Positions 18,673 through 28,488 of a stretch of 64,000 nt of DNA are shown here, in pieces. The translations under genes were made by a program, and so were the position numbers. A model generated the notes under the pieces. The model was not told where the DNA came from and searched no databases. It saw nothing but the letters and a program-made list of their open reading frames with translations. The first letter of the stretch is position 1. Each line of letters begins with the position of its first letter. The stretch is from Phycisphaerales bacterium (GTDB taxonomy: Bacteria > Planctomycetota > Phycisphaerae > UBA1845): assembly GCA_020639115.1 (NCBI GenBank), contig JACKHG010000008.1:62001-126000 (forward strand). The letters run 5' to 3'.

Positions 18673-19178
18673 GTTCCCAACAGCCGGATCGATTTGAGGA
18701 AATCATTCGGAATGCCGGCGAGTCCTGGCTGATTGACAGCTTTGCGTCGCGAGACCAGGCCCTGAGCCATTTACGCAAGCGGCTCACGGAAGTTCAAGCC
18801 TGCGCCGCCTCGCGCGGGGGAAGTGCCCCCGCGAGCAGGATTGATGAACACGTCCTGATAGCAACGTACACAACGAATCGTGAGCGCGTGCGCGCCTTTC
18901 TCCAGGCGCTCGGTACGGTCAGCACGCCCGAGATGCTCCTGATGGTCTGGCGCATCCAGGAGGGCTGGGCGATCGCCAGCGCCTCGATGGAATACGTGCA
19001 GGAACAGAATTTCCAACTGTGCGTGCAGTTGGCCTGGCCGGACCGAAACCTCGGGCCGGAGGACTACAAATCCAATGACATTGACGACGCGGCGCTGCTC
19101 AGGCATCTGGGCATCTTGAAAATCGACGACAAGCCTGTTCTTGATGGATTCTACGCGTTGAGTCTCCAGAAACACTGA
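18669..19178 (+). CDS. Unknown protein, third gene of the ART-like cassette
   Basis: 169 residues; its ATG overlaps the preceding stop (ATGA). Acidic, soluble, with a helical N-terminal half (FEEIIRNAGESWLIDSFASRD) and a C-terminal segment DDAALLRHLGILKIDD. No known domain was recognised. Tight overlap with the two upstream genes implies a single transcript and stoichiometric expression. It converges on the GH16 gene at 19236. Confidence 0.65.
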   Translation: MSSQQPDRFEEIIRNAGESWLIDSFASRDQALSHLRKRLTEVQACAASRGGSAPASRIDEHVLIATYTTNRERVRAFLQALGTVSTPEMLLMVWRIQEGWAIASASMEYVQEQNFQLCVQLAWPDRNLGPEDYKSNDIDDAALLRHLGILKIDDKPVLDGFYALSLQKH

Positions 19179-19235
19179 CGCCCCGCCGGTGTAATACCGG
19201 CGACCCTGGCGCAGTTACCCAGCGAGCTTGAATCG

Positions 19236-20735
19236 CTACGGAATGGCCAACGATCCCCGCTGGAAGTTCGCGTAGTCCTGCAGGTCCATGTCGGCGTCGC
19301 CGTCGAGATCGCTCACGTCGAAGAGGGCCTGCGGGCAGCCGGCAGGCGGCGTGCTCACGTTCGGACCGGCCAGGCAGCCGCCGAGCAGCGCGAAATCGGC
19401 GAGATCGACGTCCCCATCCTGGTCCAGGTCGTGCGGGTCGAGCGCGGTGAAGGTGAAGCTGTTGACGTTGTACTGCGCGGTCGACGAGCTGGTGTTGAGG
19501 AAGGTCATGATCTGGGTGCCAGCGTCGAGGTCGAGGACGGCGGAGGCCGTCGTCCAGCTCTGCCAGCCGCCGGTGATGGGCACGTTGACCACGTCCGCCT
19601 TGTCGGCGCCGTCGAAGAGGACGCGGAGGGTGCCGCCGGTGGATTCGGACGCCACGCGCACGTCGAGGCGGTAGAGGCCGGCTGACGCGACGTCGACGGT
19701 GTATTCGGTCCACTCGCCCGCGCACATCCACCCGAGGTTGTACCCCCCTTCCGAGCAGGCCTCGATGTCGACGCCGCTGGCTGGGCGGTAAGCGCCGCCC
19801 TGGTTGGCGGAATCGCAGTCGTGATAAGCCTCGCCGTCGGGGCCGGAGTCGAAATCCTCGGCCTCGATGACGCCGGGGATGACCTGCGGCGTGCCGAAGA
19901 ACGGCGCCTGCGTCGTTTCGTAGGGGTAGACCCGCACCCAGTCAACGAGCATCTCCTGCGGGAACACGCTGCCGCCGTTGGGACCGCCGGGGAAATTGCC
20001 GCCGACGGCGACGTTGAAGAGGATGTGGAACGGCGTGTCGAACGGGGCGCGCGGGTTCTCGGGCGCGGCGGTGCTGTACCAGTCCGCGCTCGATTCGACG
20101 TGGTAGAGCGCGCCGTCGACAAACCAGCGGAGCGAGTCGGGCTCCCACTCGATGGCGTAGACGTGGAATGCATCACCGAAGTTGGTGCCGTTGTTGAGCG
20201 TGCCGCCGGAGTGGGCGTTGGCCGGCCAGTTGCCGCCGTAGTGGATCGTTCCGTAGATGGTGTCGGCGACGTTGACCGACTCCATGATGTCGATCTCGCC
20301 GCTGGCGGCCCACCCACCGTAGGGCGAGTTGGTCGGCAGCATCCAGAACGCCGGCCAGATGCCCGTGGTCGAGGGGATCTTCATGCGGGCCTCGATGCGG
20401 CCGTAGAGGAATTCCTGGCGGTTGAGGGTACGGATGCGGGCCGAGGTGTAGTCGCTGCCGGCGTACGCCTCCTGGCGGGCGACGATGTGCAGATAGCCCC
20501 CGGAGACGAAGAGGTTCTCGGTGCGGCCGGTGTAATATTCGAGTTCGTTGTTCCCCCAACCGGCGGGGAGGCCGTAGTCCGTCCCGTTGCCGACCATCAC
20601 GTCCCAGTTGGCGGGATCGAGCGTGGTGCCGTCGAACTCGTCGGCCCACGCGGGTCCGCCCTGGGCGCAGACGAGGGCGGGCGCCGCAGCGACGGCGAGA
20701 AACATGACGACGGACGTCAGCGGCCTGAACAACAT
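19236..20735 (-). CDS. Secreted GH16 endo-glucanase with CBM6-like and dockerin-like modules
   Basis: 499 residues from the ATG at 20735, which has AAAGGA upstream; an ATG at 20747 is also in frame. Signal peptide to about residue 25, then a family 16 glycoside hydrolase domain (about 30-275) with the catalytic GEIDIMES (two Glu around an Asp near residue 150) and the substrate-side WPAFWMLP. This fits laminarinase/beta-1,3-glucanase, or agarase/porphyranase relatives. A galactose-binding-like CBM6 module follows (about 285-420, starting GVIEAEDFD and including AGEWTEYTVDV), then a C-terminal pair of DxDGDxDLxDF loops. Divergent from a second GH16 gene. Confidence 0.92.
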   Translation of the reverse strand: MLFRPLTSVVMFLAVAAAPALVCAQGGPAWADEFDGTTLDPANWDVMVGNGTDYGLPAGWGNNELEYYTGRTENLFVSGGYLHIVARQEAYAGSDYTSARIRTLNRQEFLYGRIEARMKIPSTTGIWPAFWMLPTNSPYGGWAASGEIDIMESVNVADTIYGTIHYGGNWPANAHSGGTLNNGTNFGDAFHVYAIEWEPDSLRWFVDGALYHVESSADWYSTAAPENPRAPFDTPFHILFNVAVGGNFPGGPNGGSVFPQEMLVDWVRVYPYETTQAPFFGTPQVIPGVIEAEDFDSGPDGEAYHDCDSANQGGAYRPASGVDIEACSEGGYNLGWMCAGEWTEYTVDVASAGLYRLDVRVASESTGGTLRVLFDGADKADVVNVPITGGWQSWTTASAVLDLDAGTQIMTFLNTSSSTAQYNVNSFTFTALDPHDLDQDGDVDLADFALLGGCLAGPNVSTPPAGCPQALFDVSDLDGDADMDLQDYANFQRGSLAIP

Positions 20736-21150
20736 CACTTCAGCCATCCTTTCGTGCGGGGCGCCTGCGGCGCCGAGCCGTGCCCGGGCAGGTGAGCGGG
20801 GCAGCCGGCAGGCTGGTCCTCATCCGCCCCCATTATATCCGCAGGAGCGGCTGGATGCCCGTGTTTTCTCGCGACGCGCGGGCACCGTCCGGCGGTCGCG
20901 CGCGGCGCGCCACGAGGGTCGGCCGGCTTGAAACAGTTTCATCCAGCGCCCGATATTTCTACGACAAACTTCGGCGGCGCTGCGCGCTTTCGCAACTGTT
21001 TCGCAAGCGCGCCGCGGCATCACGTCGAAAACTTTTGAAGCGTCAGGCGAACGGATTTCGGGCGCGCCGGCGATAGGCCCTTTCCGCTATAATGCGGGCG
21101 ACGGCGCGGATTTGACCGCGTGCAGGACAAGCTGGAAAGGACGGCTAGAG
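20736..21150. other. Divergent intergenic region between two GH16 genes
   Basis: About 415 bp that must carry the promoters of both glucanase genes and would suit a shared regulator. GC-rich, with no clear palindrome or repeat found by eye. The ribosome binding site GGAAAGG of the plus-strand gene is at 21134-21140. Confidence 0.45.
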
Positions 21151-23253
21151 ATGATCGTTCGTCGTGCGCGGGTGCTGGTTGCGGGCCTGGCTGCATTGGG
21201 ATTTCTTACAACGGCGGCCTCGGGGCAGACGCTGGTCTGGTCGGAGGAGTTCGATGGGCCGACCATCGACTATTCGACGTGGACGTTCAACGTCGGCGGA
21301 GACGGGTTTGGCAACGGGGAGTTGCAGTATCACACCGCGCGGCCGGAGAACGCGTACATCGAGAACGGCAACCTGGTGATCGAGGCGCGGCGGGAGAACT
21401 ACCAGGGCAAGCAGTTCACGTCGGCGCGGCTGAACACGCACGGCCGGGTCGCATTCAAGTACGGCACGCTGCTGGCGCGGATCAAGGTGCCGGACCTCCA
21501 GGACGGGTTGTGGCCGGCGTTCTGGCTCCTGGGCAACAACTTCGCGCAGACGAGCTGGCCGGGCTGCGGCGAGATCGACATCCTGGAGATGGGCACGCAC
21601 GACGCGATCGTGGCGGGCACGGTGAACCGGCGGGTGAACGCCGCCGCCCACTGGGACTACAACGGCAGCTACGCCCAATACGGGAATTTCACCGAGCGGC
21701 CGGCGGACCTGCATGACGACTACCACCTGTTCTGGGTGGAGTGGACGCCGGAGCACATCCGGGCGTTCATCGACGGGATCAACTACTGGGGCATCGACAT
21801 CACCGCCGCGGAGAGCTCGCTGGAGGAATTCCACAAGCCGTTCTTCATCGTGACGAACCTGTCCGTGGGCGGCTCGAACTTCGTGCAGATCACCGACCCG
21901 GCGCAGATCACCGCCCCCTTCCCGGCGAAGATGTACGTTGACTACATCCGCCTCTACGACAACGGCAACACCGAGCTCTACCTCGCGGACGACACCGCCG
22001 AGACCGGCAACTTCGGCATCATGACGGAGACGACGCCGGTGAACAACGCCGTGAACTACGCGTCGGACGCGTCGTTGTACATCTGGAACAACCTCACCGC
22101 CGGCGTCGCGTCGCCGTACGAAGGCACCGACGCGTGGACCATGACCGCGGCGGCGGGCAACTGGTTCGGCATGGGCGTGTACTCCCACGTCGACCGCAAC
22201 ATGCAGAACTACTCCGACGGATCCCTGAAATTCCACATGAAGACGACGTCGACCGCGCCGTTCCGCGTGGGCATCGCCAGCGCCGCAGCCGGGGAGGGGT
22301 GGGTGTCGTTTATCAACGGCGGCGAGTCGTTCGGGTTGGTGCGCGACGGCGCCTGGCACGAGGTCTCGATCCCGATGAGCCGGTTCGGCAACGTCGATTT
22401 CAACACGCTCGTGCAGCTCTTCATGCTCGCGGGCGACGCCCCGCCGACGGCCTTCAACTTCTCGATCGACAACATGTACTGGTCGCCGAGCGTGCCGCGG
22501 CCGACGCCGGAGAACGGCAGCTTCGGCATTTTCACGGAGACGGCGGCGCACAAGACCGCCGGCGAGTACCAGCTCGGCGTGAACGGGGAGTTCTACATCT
22601 GGGAGAACACGCTCCTGGCGGGTACGGAGCATCCCTACGAGGGTGGCGGATGCATGTCGCTCGGCTCGGCGCCGGGCGGGACGTGGTTCGGCGCGGCGTT
22701 CACGCCGGAAATCAAGTACGACCTGACCGGCTTCCGCTATCCGCAGAGCAAGCTGCACGTGGCGCTGAAAACGAGTTCGACGACGACGTTCTCCATCGGC
22801 ATGAAGAGCGGCACGGTCAACGACATCGGCCAGCAGTGGATCCGGTTCGAAAACGGCAACGACCCGTACGGCTTCGTCCGCGACGGACAGTGGCACGTGG
22901 TCGAGATTCCCATGAGCGATTTTGCGAACGGGGTGGACCTGTCGCAGGTGAGCCAGTTGTTCGAACTGCTCGGCGTGGACGGGCCGATCAGCAACATCGA
23001 GATCGATGACATCTGCCTGCTGGGCGGCGGTGCGGCGATCGGCGGCACTTCGAGCGTTCCCGGTGACATCGACGCCGACGGCGACGTCGATCTCAACGAC
23101 GCCGCGCTGTTCGTGCAGTGCCTGTCGGGGCCGGGCAACGCGACGGCGCCGGTGGCGTGCGCGGCGCAGGAGTTCGCGGACAGCGACCTCGACGCGGATG
23201 GCGACGTCGACCTCAACGACTACAGCGTGCTGGCGGAGATCCTGGGGCAGTAG
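21151..23253 (+). CDS. Secreted GH16 glucanase with tandem repeat modules and dockerin-like tail
   Basis: 700 residues from the ATG at 21151 (GGAAAGG site). Signal peptide to about residue 25, GH16 domain (about 27-275) with catalytic GEIDILE (Glu141, Asp143, Glu146) and WPAFWLLG. It is followed by two homologous modules of about 160 residues (from about 286 and about 455), each beginning G.FGI.TET and containing YIW...L.AG..PYEG and G.W..V.IPMS. The modules resemble carbohydrate-binding domains but were not matched to a numbered family. The C-terminus (about 635-700) has two DxDGDVDLND loops separated by a Cys-containing linker. Likely an extracellular beta-glucan degrader. Confidence 0.92.
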   Translation: MIVRRARVLVAGLAALGFLTTAASGQTLVWSEEFDGPTIDYSTWTFNVGGDGFGNGELQYHTARPENAYIENGNLVIEARRENYQGKQFTSARLNTHGRVAFKYGTLLARIKVPDLQDGLWPAFWLLGNNFAQTSWPGCGEIDILEMGTHDAIVAGTVNRRVNAAAHWDYNGSYAQYGNFTERPADLHDDYHLFWVEWTPEHIRAFIDGINYWGIDITAAESSLEEFHKPFFIVTNLSVGGSNFVQITDPAQITAPFPAKMYVDYIRLYDNGNTELYLADDTAETGNFGIMTETTPVNNAVNYASDASLYIWNNLTAGVASPYEGTDAWTMTAAAGNWFGMGVYSHVDRNMQNYSDGSLKFHMKTTSTAPFRVGIASAAAGEGWVSFINGGESFGLVRDGAWHEVSIPMSRFGNVDFNTLVQLFMLAGDAPPTAFNFSIDNMYWSPSVPRPTPENGSFGIFTETAAHKTAGEYQLGVNGEFYIWENTLLAGTEHPYEGGGCMSLGSAPGGTWFGAAFTPEIKYDLTGFRYPQSKLHVALKTSSTTTFSIGMKSGTVNDIGQQWIRFENGNDPYGFVRDGQWHVVEIPMSDFANGVDLSQVSQLFELLGVDGPISNIEIDDICLLGGGAAIGGTSSVPGDIDADGDVDLNDAALFVQCLSGPGNATAPVACAAQEFADSDLDADGDVDLNDYSVLAEILGQ

Positions 23254-23290
23254 AGCCCCCGTCAAGGTAAACTGCCTCAGGCTCCGCCGG

Positions 23291-23330
23291 TACACGCCGG
23301 TCCGGTTGACCCCAACCGGGCCGGCGTGTA
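23291..23330 (+). terminator. Long hairpin after the GH16 gene
   Basis: A nearly perfect stem of about 17 bp (TACACGCCGG.CCGGTT and its complement) with a 6-base loop, 37 bases past the glucanase stop and upstream of the lipoprotein gene. No T tract follows; it may act as a factor-dependent terminator or mRNA 3' end protector. Confidence 0.6.
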
Positions 23331-23368
23331 TGCATGGGGGCGGATTCATCGGTGCCCGAGGTCAGACC

Positions 23369-25009
23369 ATGCGAACGAAACGAGTTGTAGCGGCGCTGCT
23401 GCTGTGCGCGGTGATCGTACCGGGTTGCAGCCAGTCCAAGCGGCCACCGCTGTTCCGCGGGATGGGGCCGCATCACCGGACGGTGGCGACGTCGTCGCGG
23501 ATGGCGCAGCGGTACTTCGACCAGGGGCTCACCTGGGCGTACGCGTTCAACCACGACGAGGCGATCCGGTCGTTCAAGGAGGCTGCGCGGCGCGACCCCG
23601 GCCTGGCGATTGCCTGGTGGGGTGTCGCGCTGTGCAACGGGCCGCACATCAACAACCCGGTCGTGACCCCCGAGCGCGCCCGGGCGGCGTGGAAGGCGGT
23701 GGAGAAGGCCAGACGCCTCTCCATAAACGCCGCGCCGGTCGAGCAGGCGCTGATCGAGGCGCTGTCGGCCCGATATGCCCTTCCCCAACCGGAGGATCGC
23801 CACGCGCTCGACCAGGCCTACGCCGACGCGATGGCGAAGGTTCACGAGCAGTATCCGCTCGATCCGGACGTCGGCACGCTGTACGCCGAGGCGCTGATGG
23901 ACCTGCGGCCGTGGGACCTGTGGACGCAGGCGGGCGAGCCCCAGCCGGGCACGGAGACGATCCTCGCGGTGCTGGAGGATGCGCTGCGGCTCGATCCGGA
24001 AAACCCGGGGGCGAACCACCTGTACATCCACGCGGTGGAGGCTTCGCCGCATCCCGAGCGAGCCAATGAGGAGGCGGATCGCCTGCGGGATCTCGTCCCG
24101 GCGTCGGGCCACCTGGTGCACATGCCCTCGCACATCGACGTGCTGACGGGGCGCTGGCGACAGGCGGAGGAGCAGAATCTGAAGGCGATCGAGGCGGACG
24201 CACGGTATCGCCAGCGGTCGCCGGAGCAGGGATTTTACCGGGTGTACATGCTGCACAATCACCACATGCTGTGCTTCGCGGCGATGATGGAGGGCCGGGA
24301 GGAGCAGGCGCTCGCGGCGGCGCGCGACGTCGTGCGCGGCGTGCCGGCGGACTACCTGCGGGATAACGCCGCGTTCGTGGATCCGTACATGGGCGCGGTG
24401 TACGACGTGGAGAAGCGTTTCGGCGACTGGGACGCGATTCTCGCGGAGCCCGCCCCACCGGCGAAGCTGCCGATCACGATGGCGATGTGGCGTTTCAGCC
24501 GGGGCCTGGCGTACGCCGCGCGGGGCGAGGTGGCGGCGGCTGAGCAGGAGCAGGCGGCGTTCCTGCGGGCCGCGGACGACGTGCCGGCGGACGCGTTGAT
24601 GGCGATCAACCCGGCGCACGAGATTCTGCGGCTCGCCGGGCGGATGCTGACGGCGGAGATCGCCCTGGGGCGCGGGGAGATCGACGCGTGCGTCGCGGAG
24701 TTGCGCGCGGCAGTCGCGATTGAGGATTCCCTGCGGTACATGGAGCCGCCGGAGTGGATGCAGCCGGTGCGGCACACGCTGGGTGCGGTGCTGCTGGATG
24801 CACACCGTTTTGCCGAGGCGGAGCAGGTGTACCGGGAGGATCTGGACGCGTGGCCCAACAACGGCTGGTCGCTGTACGGGCTGAGCCGCAGTCTCGAGGG
24901 TCAGGGCAAGAATGCGGAGGCGAAGGAGTACGCGGCGCAGTTCCGCAAGGCGTGGTCGCGGGCGGATGCACCGATCCGGTCGAGTTGCGCCTGCGTGCCG
25001 CAGACGTAG
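23369..25009 (+). CDS. TPR-repeat lipoprotein
   Basis: 546 residues from the ATG at 23369. The N-terminal hydrophobic stretch ends in a lipobox (VIVPGCSQ), indicating a lipid-anchored exported protein. The rest is alpha-helical with TPR-like pairs, for example YFDQGLTWAYAFNHDEAIRSF followed by AARRDPGLAIAWWGVAL, and LEDALRLDPENPGANHLY, then AEQVYREDLDAWPNNGWSLYGL near the end. Such proteins usually serve as protein-interaction scaffolds; no enzyme domain is visible. The long open frame upstream of 23369 overlaps the GH16 gene and is not used. Confidence 0.82.
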   Translation: MRTKRVVAALLLCAVIVPGCSQSKRPPLFRGMGPHHRTVATSSRMAQRYFDQGLTWAYAFNHDEAIRSFKEAARRDPGLAIAWWGVALCNGPHINNPVVTPERARAAWKAVEKARRLSINAAPVEQALIEALSARYALPQPEDRHALDQAYADAMAKVHEQYPLDPDVGTLYAEALMDLRPWDLWTQAGEPQPGTETILAVLEDALRLDPENPGANHLYIHAVEASPHPERANEEADRLRDLVPASGHLVHMPSHIDVLTGRWRQAEEQNLKAIEADARYRQRSPEQGFYRVYMLHNHHMLCFAAMMEGREEQALAAARDVVRGVPADYLRDNAAFVDPYMGAVYDVEKRFGDWDAILAEPAPPAKLPITMAMWRFSRGLAYAARGEVAAAEQEQAAFLRAADDVPADALMAINPAHEILRLAGRMLTAEIALGRGEIDACVAELRAAVAIEDSLRYMEPPEWMQPVRHTLGAVLLDAHRFAEAEQVYREDLDAWPNNGWSLYGLSRSLEGQGKNAEAKEYAAQFRKAWSRADAPIRSSCACVPQT

Positions 25010-25023
25010 CGGGACGAGTGAGA

Positions 25024-25251
25024 TCAGTTGTTCGGCCGGTTGCCGTTACCGCCGGTCTCAACGGAGGCTACGTGCGTGTACGGAACGAACGCGCAACTGT
25101 CGCCATCCTCGAATGCCAGAAATGCCTCGCGGTTCATCGGCACAACGAGTTCCGGGTTGCGGATGTCGTAGGACGTACCGCTACTGAGGACGAGCCGAAA
25201 CGGTTCGAACGGTTCACGGTGAAGTAATTCGCGTAATCGATTCGCATCCAT
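25024..25251 (-). CDS. Small planctomycete-type hypothetical protein
   Basis: 75 residues from the ATG at 25251, preceded by AAAGG; an upstream in-frame start at 25305 is less likely. Acidic, soluble, with MDANRLRELLHREPFEPFRLVL and the pattern SG..YDIRNPELVV, a layout common in short planctomycete proteins often present in many copies per genome. Function unknown. It converges on the TPR lipoprotein gene, with 14 bases between stops. Confidence 0.65.
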   Translation of the reverse strand: MDANRLRELLHREPFEPFRLVLSSGTSYDIRNPELVVPMNREAFLAFEDGDSCAFVPYTHVASVETGGNGNRPNN

Positions 25252-25323
25252 GCCTTTATTCTGGATCGCGGCTGCGACAGATTGAAACACACATCGGATA
25301 TACACCTGCCCCTCCGCTCCCGA

Positions 25324-28233
25324 CTAGGGCAGTCCTCCGGAGTAAAGGCCCTGCAGGGTGGCTGCGTCGTCCAGGTCCACGTCGTTGTCGTTGTCGGCGT
25401 CGTGGTTCTGGCACGCCGGCGTCGCCAGTCCCCCGCCGGGGCCGGTAAGGCACGTCAGGAAATCCGCAACGTCGAGGAGGTCCACGTCGCCGTCGCCGTC
25501 GTCATCGAAGGGGAAAATCGGCGCGGTAATCGTGCCGGTGAGCGTAAGCGTAAGCGCGGCACTGGCTGTTCCGCCAGGAAGGTTCTCGTCCGCCAGGGTA
25601 AAGACGTACGTGGCAACGTAGGCGCCGGGGCCGGCGGACGCGGGGTCGAACTCGGCGTTGAACGTCGTGTGCAACCCGGCGGGCAGCATATTGAACGGCG
25701 CGGCGTCGGTGGTGAGCACGCCACTGTCACCGGCGGGCGATACAGCCAGCAGATCCAGGGCCGCGGTGTAGCCGGCGGCGGCTTCGAGATTGTGAATATC
25801 AAAAGGAACGGACTGGACGCCGGCGGCGGCAGGCACCGTGCCGAAATCGAGCGTGAGGGTGTTGGCATCGCTCGCCGCGGTGAACGACGCGTTGGCGTGG
25901 GCGAGCACATCCAGCGAGAGCGTGACGGCGTCATCGCCGTCGGCAGCGCCCTGCCCCTGGCCTTCGCTGCTGATGTCGAGGTTGTCGATCACGACCGTGC
26001 CGGAGAGGGCGCCGGGCGTGCTGGTGAGGCCAGTGAGGCCGACCGCAAGCGTACGCTGCTGGGCGGCGAAGTCGAACGCGTTGAAGCGGCCGGTGATGCT
26101 GGAGGTCGCGGCGCCCGCGGCGGTGACGGAGAAGTACGTCGGATCCTGGCCGGCCTTGTGCAGGGTGACGCTGCTGGGTGCGGGCAGTGGTCCGCCGACG
26201 ATGATTGGTGAAAAATCAATCGGCACGGCGGAGGCGCCGTCGGGCGGCTCCACCGCCGAGACGTACAGCGTGCTGTCGTTGGCGCCATCACCGAAGATCG
26301 ACCAGACGTATTCGGGGTGATCGATGTAGGCGTTGCGGTTGTGCTGATCCGCGTAGATGAGCTGGGCGCGGCGGCGTTCGAAGGTGTCGGGCACGTCGGT
26401 GTAGTGCCAGCGGACGAGCGCCTGCAGGTCGCCCATCTGGTTGCTGCCTGGGTCCCCGTTGACGAGGGTCAGTGTGCTCATGTAGCGCGTAGCGGAGTAG
26501 AAGAGGCTGCGGGCGAAGTCGCCCTTGTCCGCGTCGCCGGGGAAATAGTAGATGGAGCCGGTGGCGCCAAAGATGCCGGTGTCGTTGTACGTGCCGAAGG
26601 GCTTGTTGCCGCGCGAGCTGTTGATGCTGGGGTTCGAGGGACGCAGGGCGAAGGGGTCGCCGAGATTGCCCGTGGCGCCGTCGCTGGCGCTGCCCGGCTG
26701 CTGCGACTGTGGCCAGACATGCTCGCGGTTCCAGGTGCTCCCGCCGTCCCATGCGCCGGACACGCTGGCCCGGTTGTAGGCGAGCAGGATGTGGCCGGGA
26801 ACGTTGGGATCGGCGTCGTAGCGGGCGGCGCTGGTTTTGAGGTCGCCGTAGGACTGCTGCACATGACCCGCGGCCATGATCTGGGCGAGCTGGGCCTTGA
26901 GCGCGGGGCCGACGCCGGTGGCGGACGCGTAGTAGCCGGCGGGTGGATCGTATTCGTCGGACGGAGCGGGATCGGTGACGAAGATGGTCACGTTGTCGGC
27001 GGCGGTCAGGTTGTCGCCGTCGGTCACCGCAAGGGTGAGCACATAGGTACCGGCTGCGTTGAAGGTGACGATCGCCTGGGCGGGATCATCGGTTGCGTTG
27101 AGTGCGCCGGTGCGGTTTTGCCAACCGGCGATGCCGAAGGCCGACGCGGGCGTCCAGGCGTAGGACGCGCCGGCGAGCCCGTCGGCGTCATCACCCGCGG
27201 CGTCGGTAAGTGCGACCGCAACGGTACCAGCCGCGAGTTGCACGCTGCGGTCGGCGCCGGCGTACGCGGTCGGCGGGTTCTGGACCGATCCGACGGAGAA
27301 CGCCGCCGAGTCGGCTGATCCGGTCGCGCCGGCGACGGCGCTTGCGGTCAGGGTCCACACGCCCGCGTTGGCGAGCGTCACGTTGAGCTGGCCAGAGTTC
27401 GCGGGGTTGGCGATGACGAGAGATTCGGCGACGGTGAGAGCGCCGCTGGTAAGTTCGACGGTGACCGGGCTGCCGGCATCCGGCGCGGCGGAAAGCGTCA
27501 CGGTGACGGTGGTGGCTGCGCCAACGCTGAAGCTCGTGCCGGGGAGTGCCACGGACTGGACGAATACGCCGCCGCCCCCCACCGAGAAACTCCAATTCGG
27601 CGCTGACAACGGACTCTCGCTGGCGACCCAGTTGTCGGCGTCGCCGATTGCGGCGAAGAGGGCCTCGGGTGTTCCGGAGGTCGGACCGTTGTAGTAGCCG
27701 TTGTCGAACTCGCCGATGTCGACGGCGGACACGCCGACGTTGAGGCCGGACGGGACCGCGGTGGTGTTCGAACTCGTGGCGTTGCTGTAGCCGCCGCCGT
27801 CGAAGTGCACGGCGTGGAGGAAGTTCGGTGCGGACGCGTCGCCGGTGAAGACGAGAATCTGATCACCGGAGGTGGAGAGCGCGAACCCCCCACCGCCGAG
27901 GCCGCTGTTGTTGACGGACCAGCCGCCGCTGTCGAAGGGGTTGGCGTGACTGACGACGGTTCCCGGAGTCAACGTGCCGCTCGCGGTGTATTCGATGCCG
28001 CCTTCGTTGGCGCGGAAGCTGCCGCTGGACTGCCAGCCGGAATCGGTGAAGCGGATCGTCGTGCCGGCCGGTATCGTGCGCAGGGCGACGAAGGTGACGG
28101 CGTCGGGCGTGTCGGCGGAGTACGCGATGACGGCGAGATCACCGACGGATGCGGCGCCGGCGTGCGCGGCGAATGCGAGCAGCGTCAGCAGGCCGGCGGA
28201 CTGCACGGCCCGCGCACGATGGAAAAACATCAT
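25324..28233 (-). CDS. Secreted endonuclease I-type nuclease with dockerin-like tail
   Basis: 969 residues from the ATG at 28233, which has an AGAGGAAGGAAG purine-rich site; the open frame upstream is probably untranslated. Signal peptide to about residue 28, a lamin-tail-like beta domain (about 28-200), Ig-like/PKD-like segments, and an endonuclease I domain (about 430-660). The domain has the catalytic STWNREHVWPQS near residue 500 and the typical N.SRGNKPFG. This family degrades DNA and RNA non-specifically outside the cell. The C-terminal third has Ig-like beta regions and ends with two calcium-loop motifs (DDDGDGDVDLLDVADF and ADNDNDVDLDD). A nutrient-scavenging role is inferred. Confidence 0.88.
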   Translation of the reverse strand: MMFFHRARAVQSAGLLTLLAFAAHAGAASVGDLAVIAYSADTPDAVTFVALRTIPAGTTIRFTDSGWQSSGSFRANEGGIEYTASGTLTPGTVVSHANPFDSGGWSVNNSGLGGGGFALSTSGDQILVFTGDASAPNFLHAVHFDGGGYSNATSSNTTAVPSGLNVGVSAVDIGEFDNGYYNGPTSGTPEALFAAIGDADNWVASESPLSAPNWSFSVGGGGVFVQSVALPGTSFSVGAATTVTVTLSAAPDAGSPVTVELTSGALTVAESLVIANPANSGQLNVTLANAGVWTLTASAVAGATGSADSAAFSVGSVQNPPTAYAGADRSVQLAAGTVAVALTDAAGDDADGLAGASYAWTPASAFGIAGWQNRTGALNATDDPAQAIVTFNAAGTYVLTLAVTDGDNLTAADNVTIFVTDPAPSDEYDPPAGYYASATGVGPALKAQLAQIMAAGHVQQSYGDLKTSAARYDADPNVPGHILLAYNRASVSGAWDGGSTWNREHVWPQSQQPGSASDGATGNLGDPFALRPSNPSINSSRGNKPFGTYNDTGIFGATGSIYYFPGDADKGDFARSLFYSATRYMSTLTLVNGDPGSNQMGDLQALVRWHYTDVPDTFERRRAQLIYADQHNRNAYIDHPEYVWSIFGDGANDSTLYVSAVEPPDGASAVPIDFSPIIVGGPLPAPSSVTLHKAGQDPTYFSVTAAGAATSSITGRFNAFDFAAQQRTLAVGLTGLTSTPGALSGTVVIDNLDISSEGQGQGAADGDDAVTLSLDVLAHANASFTAASDANTLTLDFGTVPAAAGVQSVPFDIHNLEAAAGYTAALDLLAVSPAGDSGVLTTDAAPFNMLPAGLHTTFNAEFDPASAGPGAYVATYVFTLADENLPGGTASAALTLTLTGTITAPIFPFDDDGDGDVDLLDVADFLTCLTGPGGGLATPACQNHDADNDNDVDLDDAATLQGLYSGGLP

Positions 28234-28488
28234 CTTCCTTCCTCTCTGGACCCCGGGGGTCGCGCGGTGACTATCCGGTTGCCGGCCCGCGAGGCAACGC
28301 ATGTGGCGGGCAGCCGGAACCGCGGTTGTCGCGGCGTGCATCATACCACGTCGGTCGGCATTCGCCGTGGCCCCGGCGTGATGTTTTTGCAGAAGTGTGT
28401 GTCGGATTTGTTGCGACGCGTACCGATGGCCCACGCCCCATAACCGCCCTGGGTACTGTCGCAACGACGTGCCCGGACTCCGGGTCCA

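Noticed and set aside
21145..23349. 734-codon open frame opposite the GH16 gene
   Set aside because: Antisense shadow; composition is Arg/Val/His-rich without domains and the plus strand encodes the clear GH16 protein.
23006..23368. N-terminal extension of the TPR lipoprotein
   Set aside because: The extension overlaps the end of the GH16 gene and would hide a good lipoprotein signal peptide that starts at 23369.
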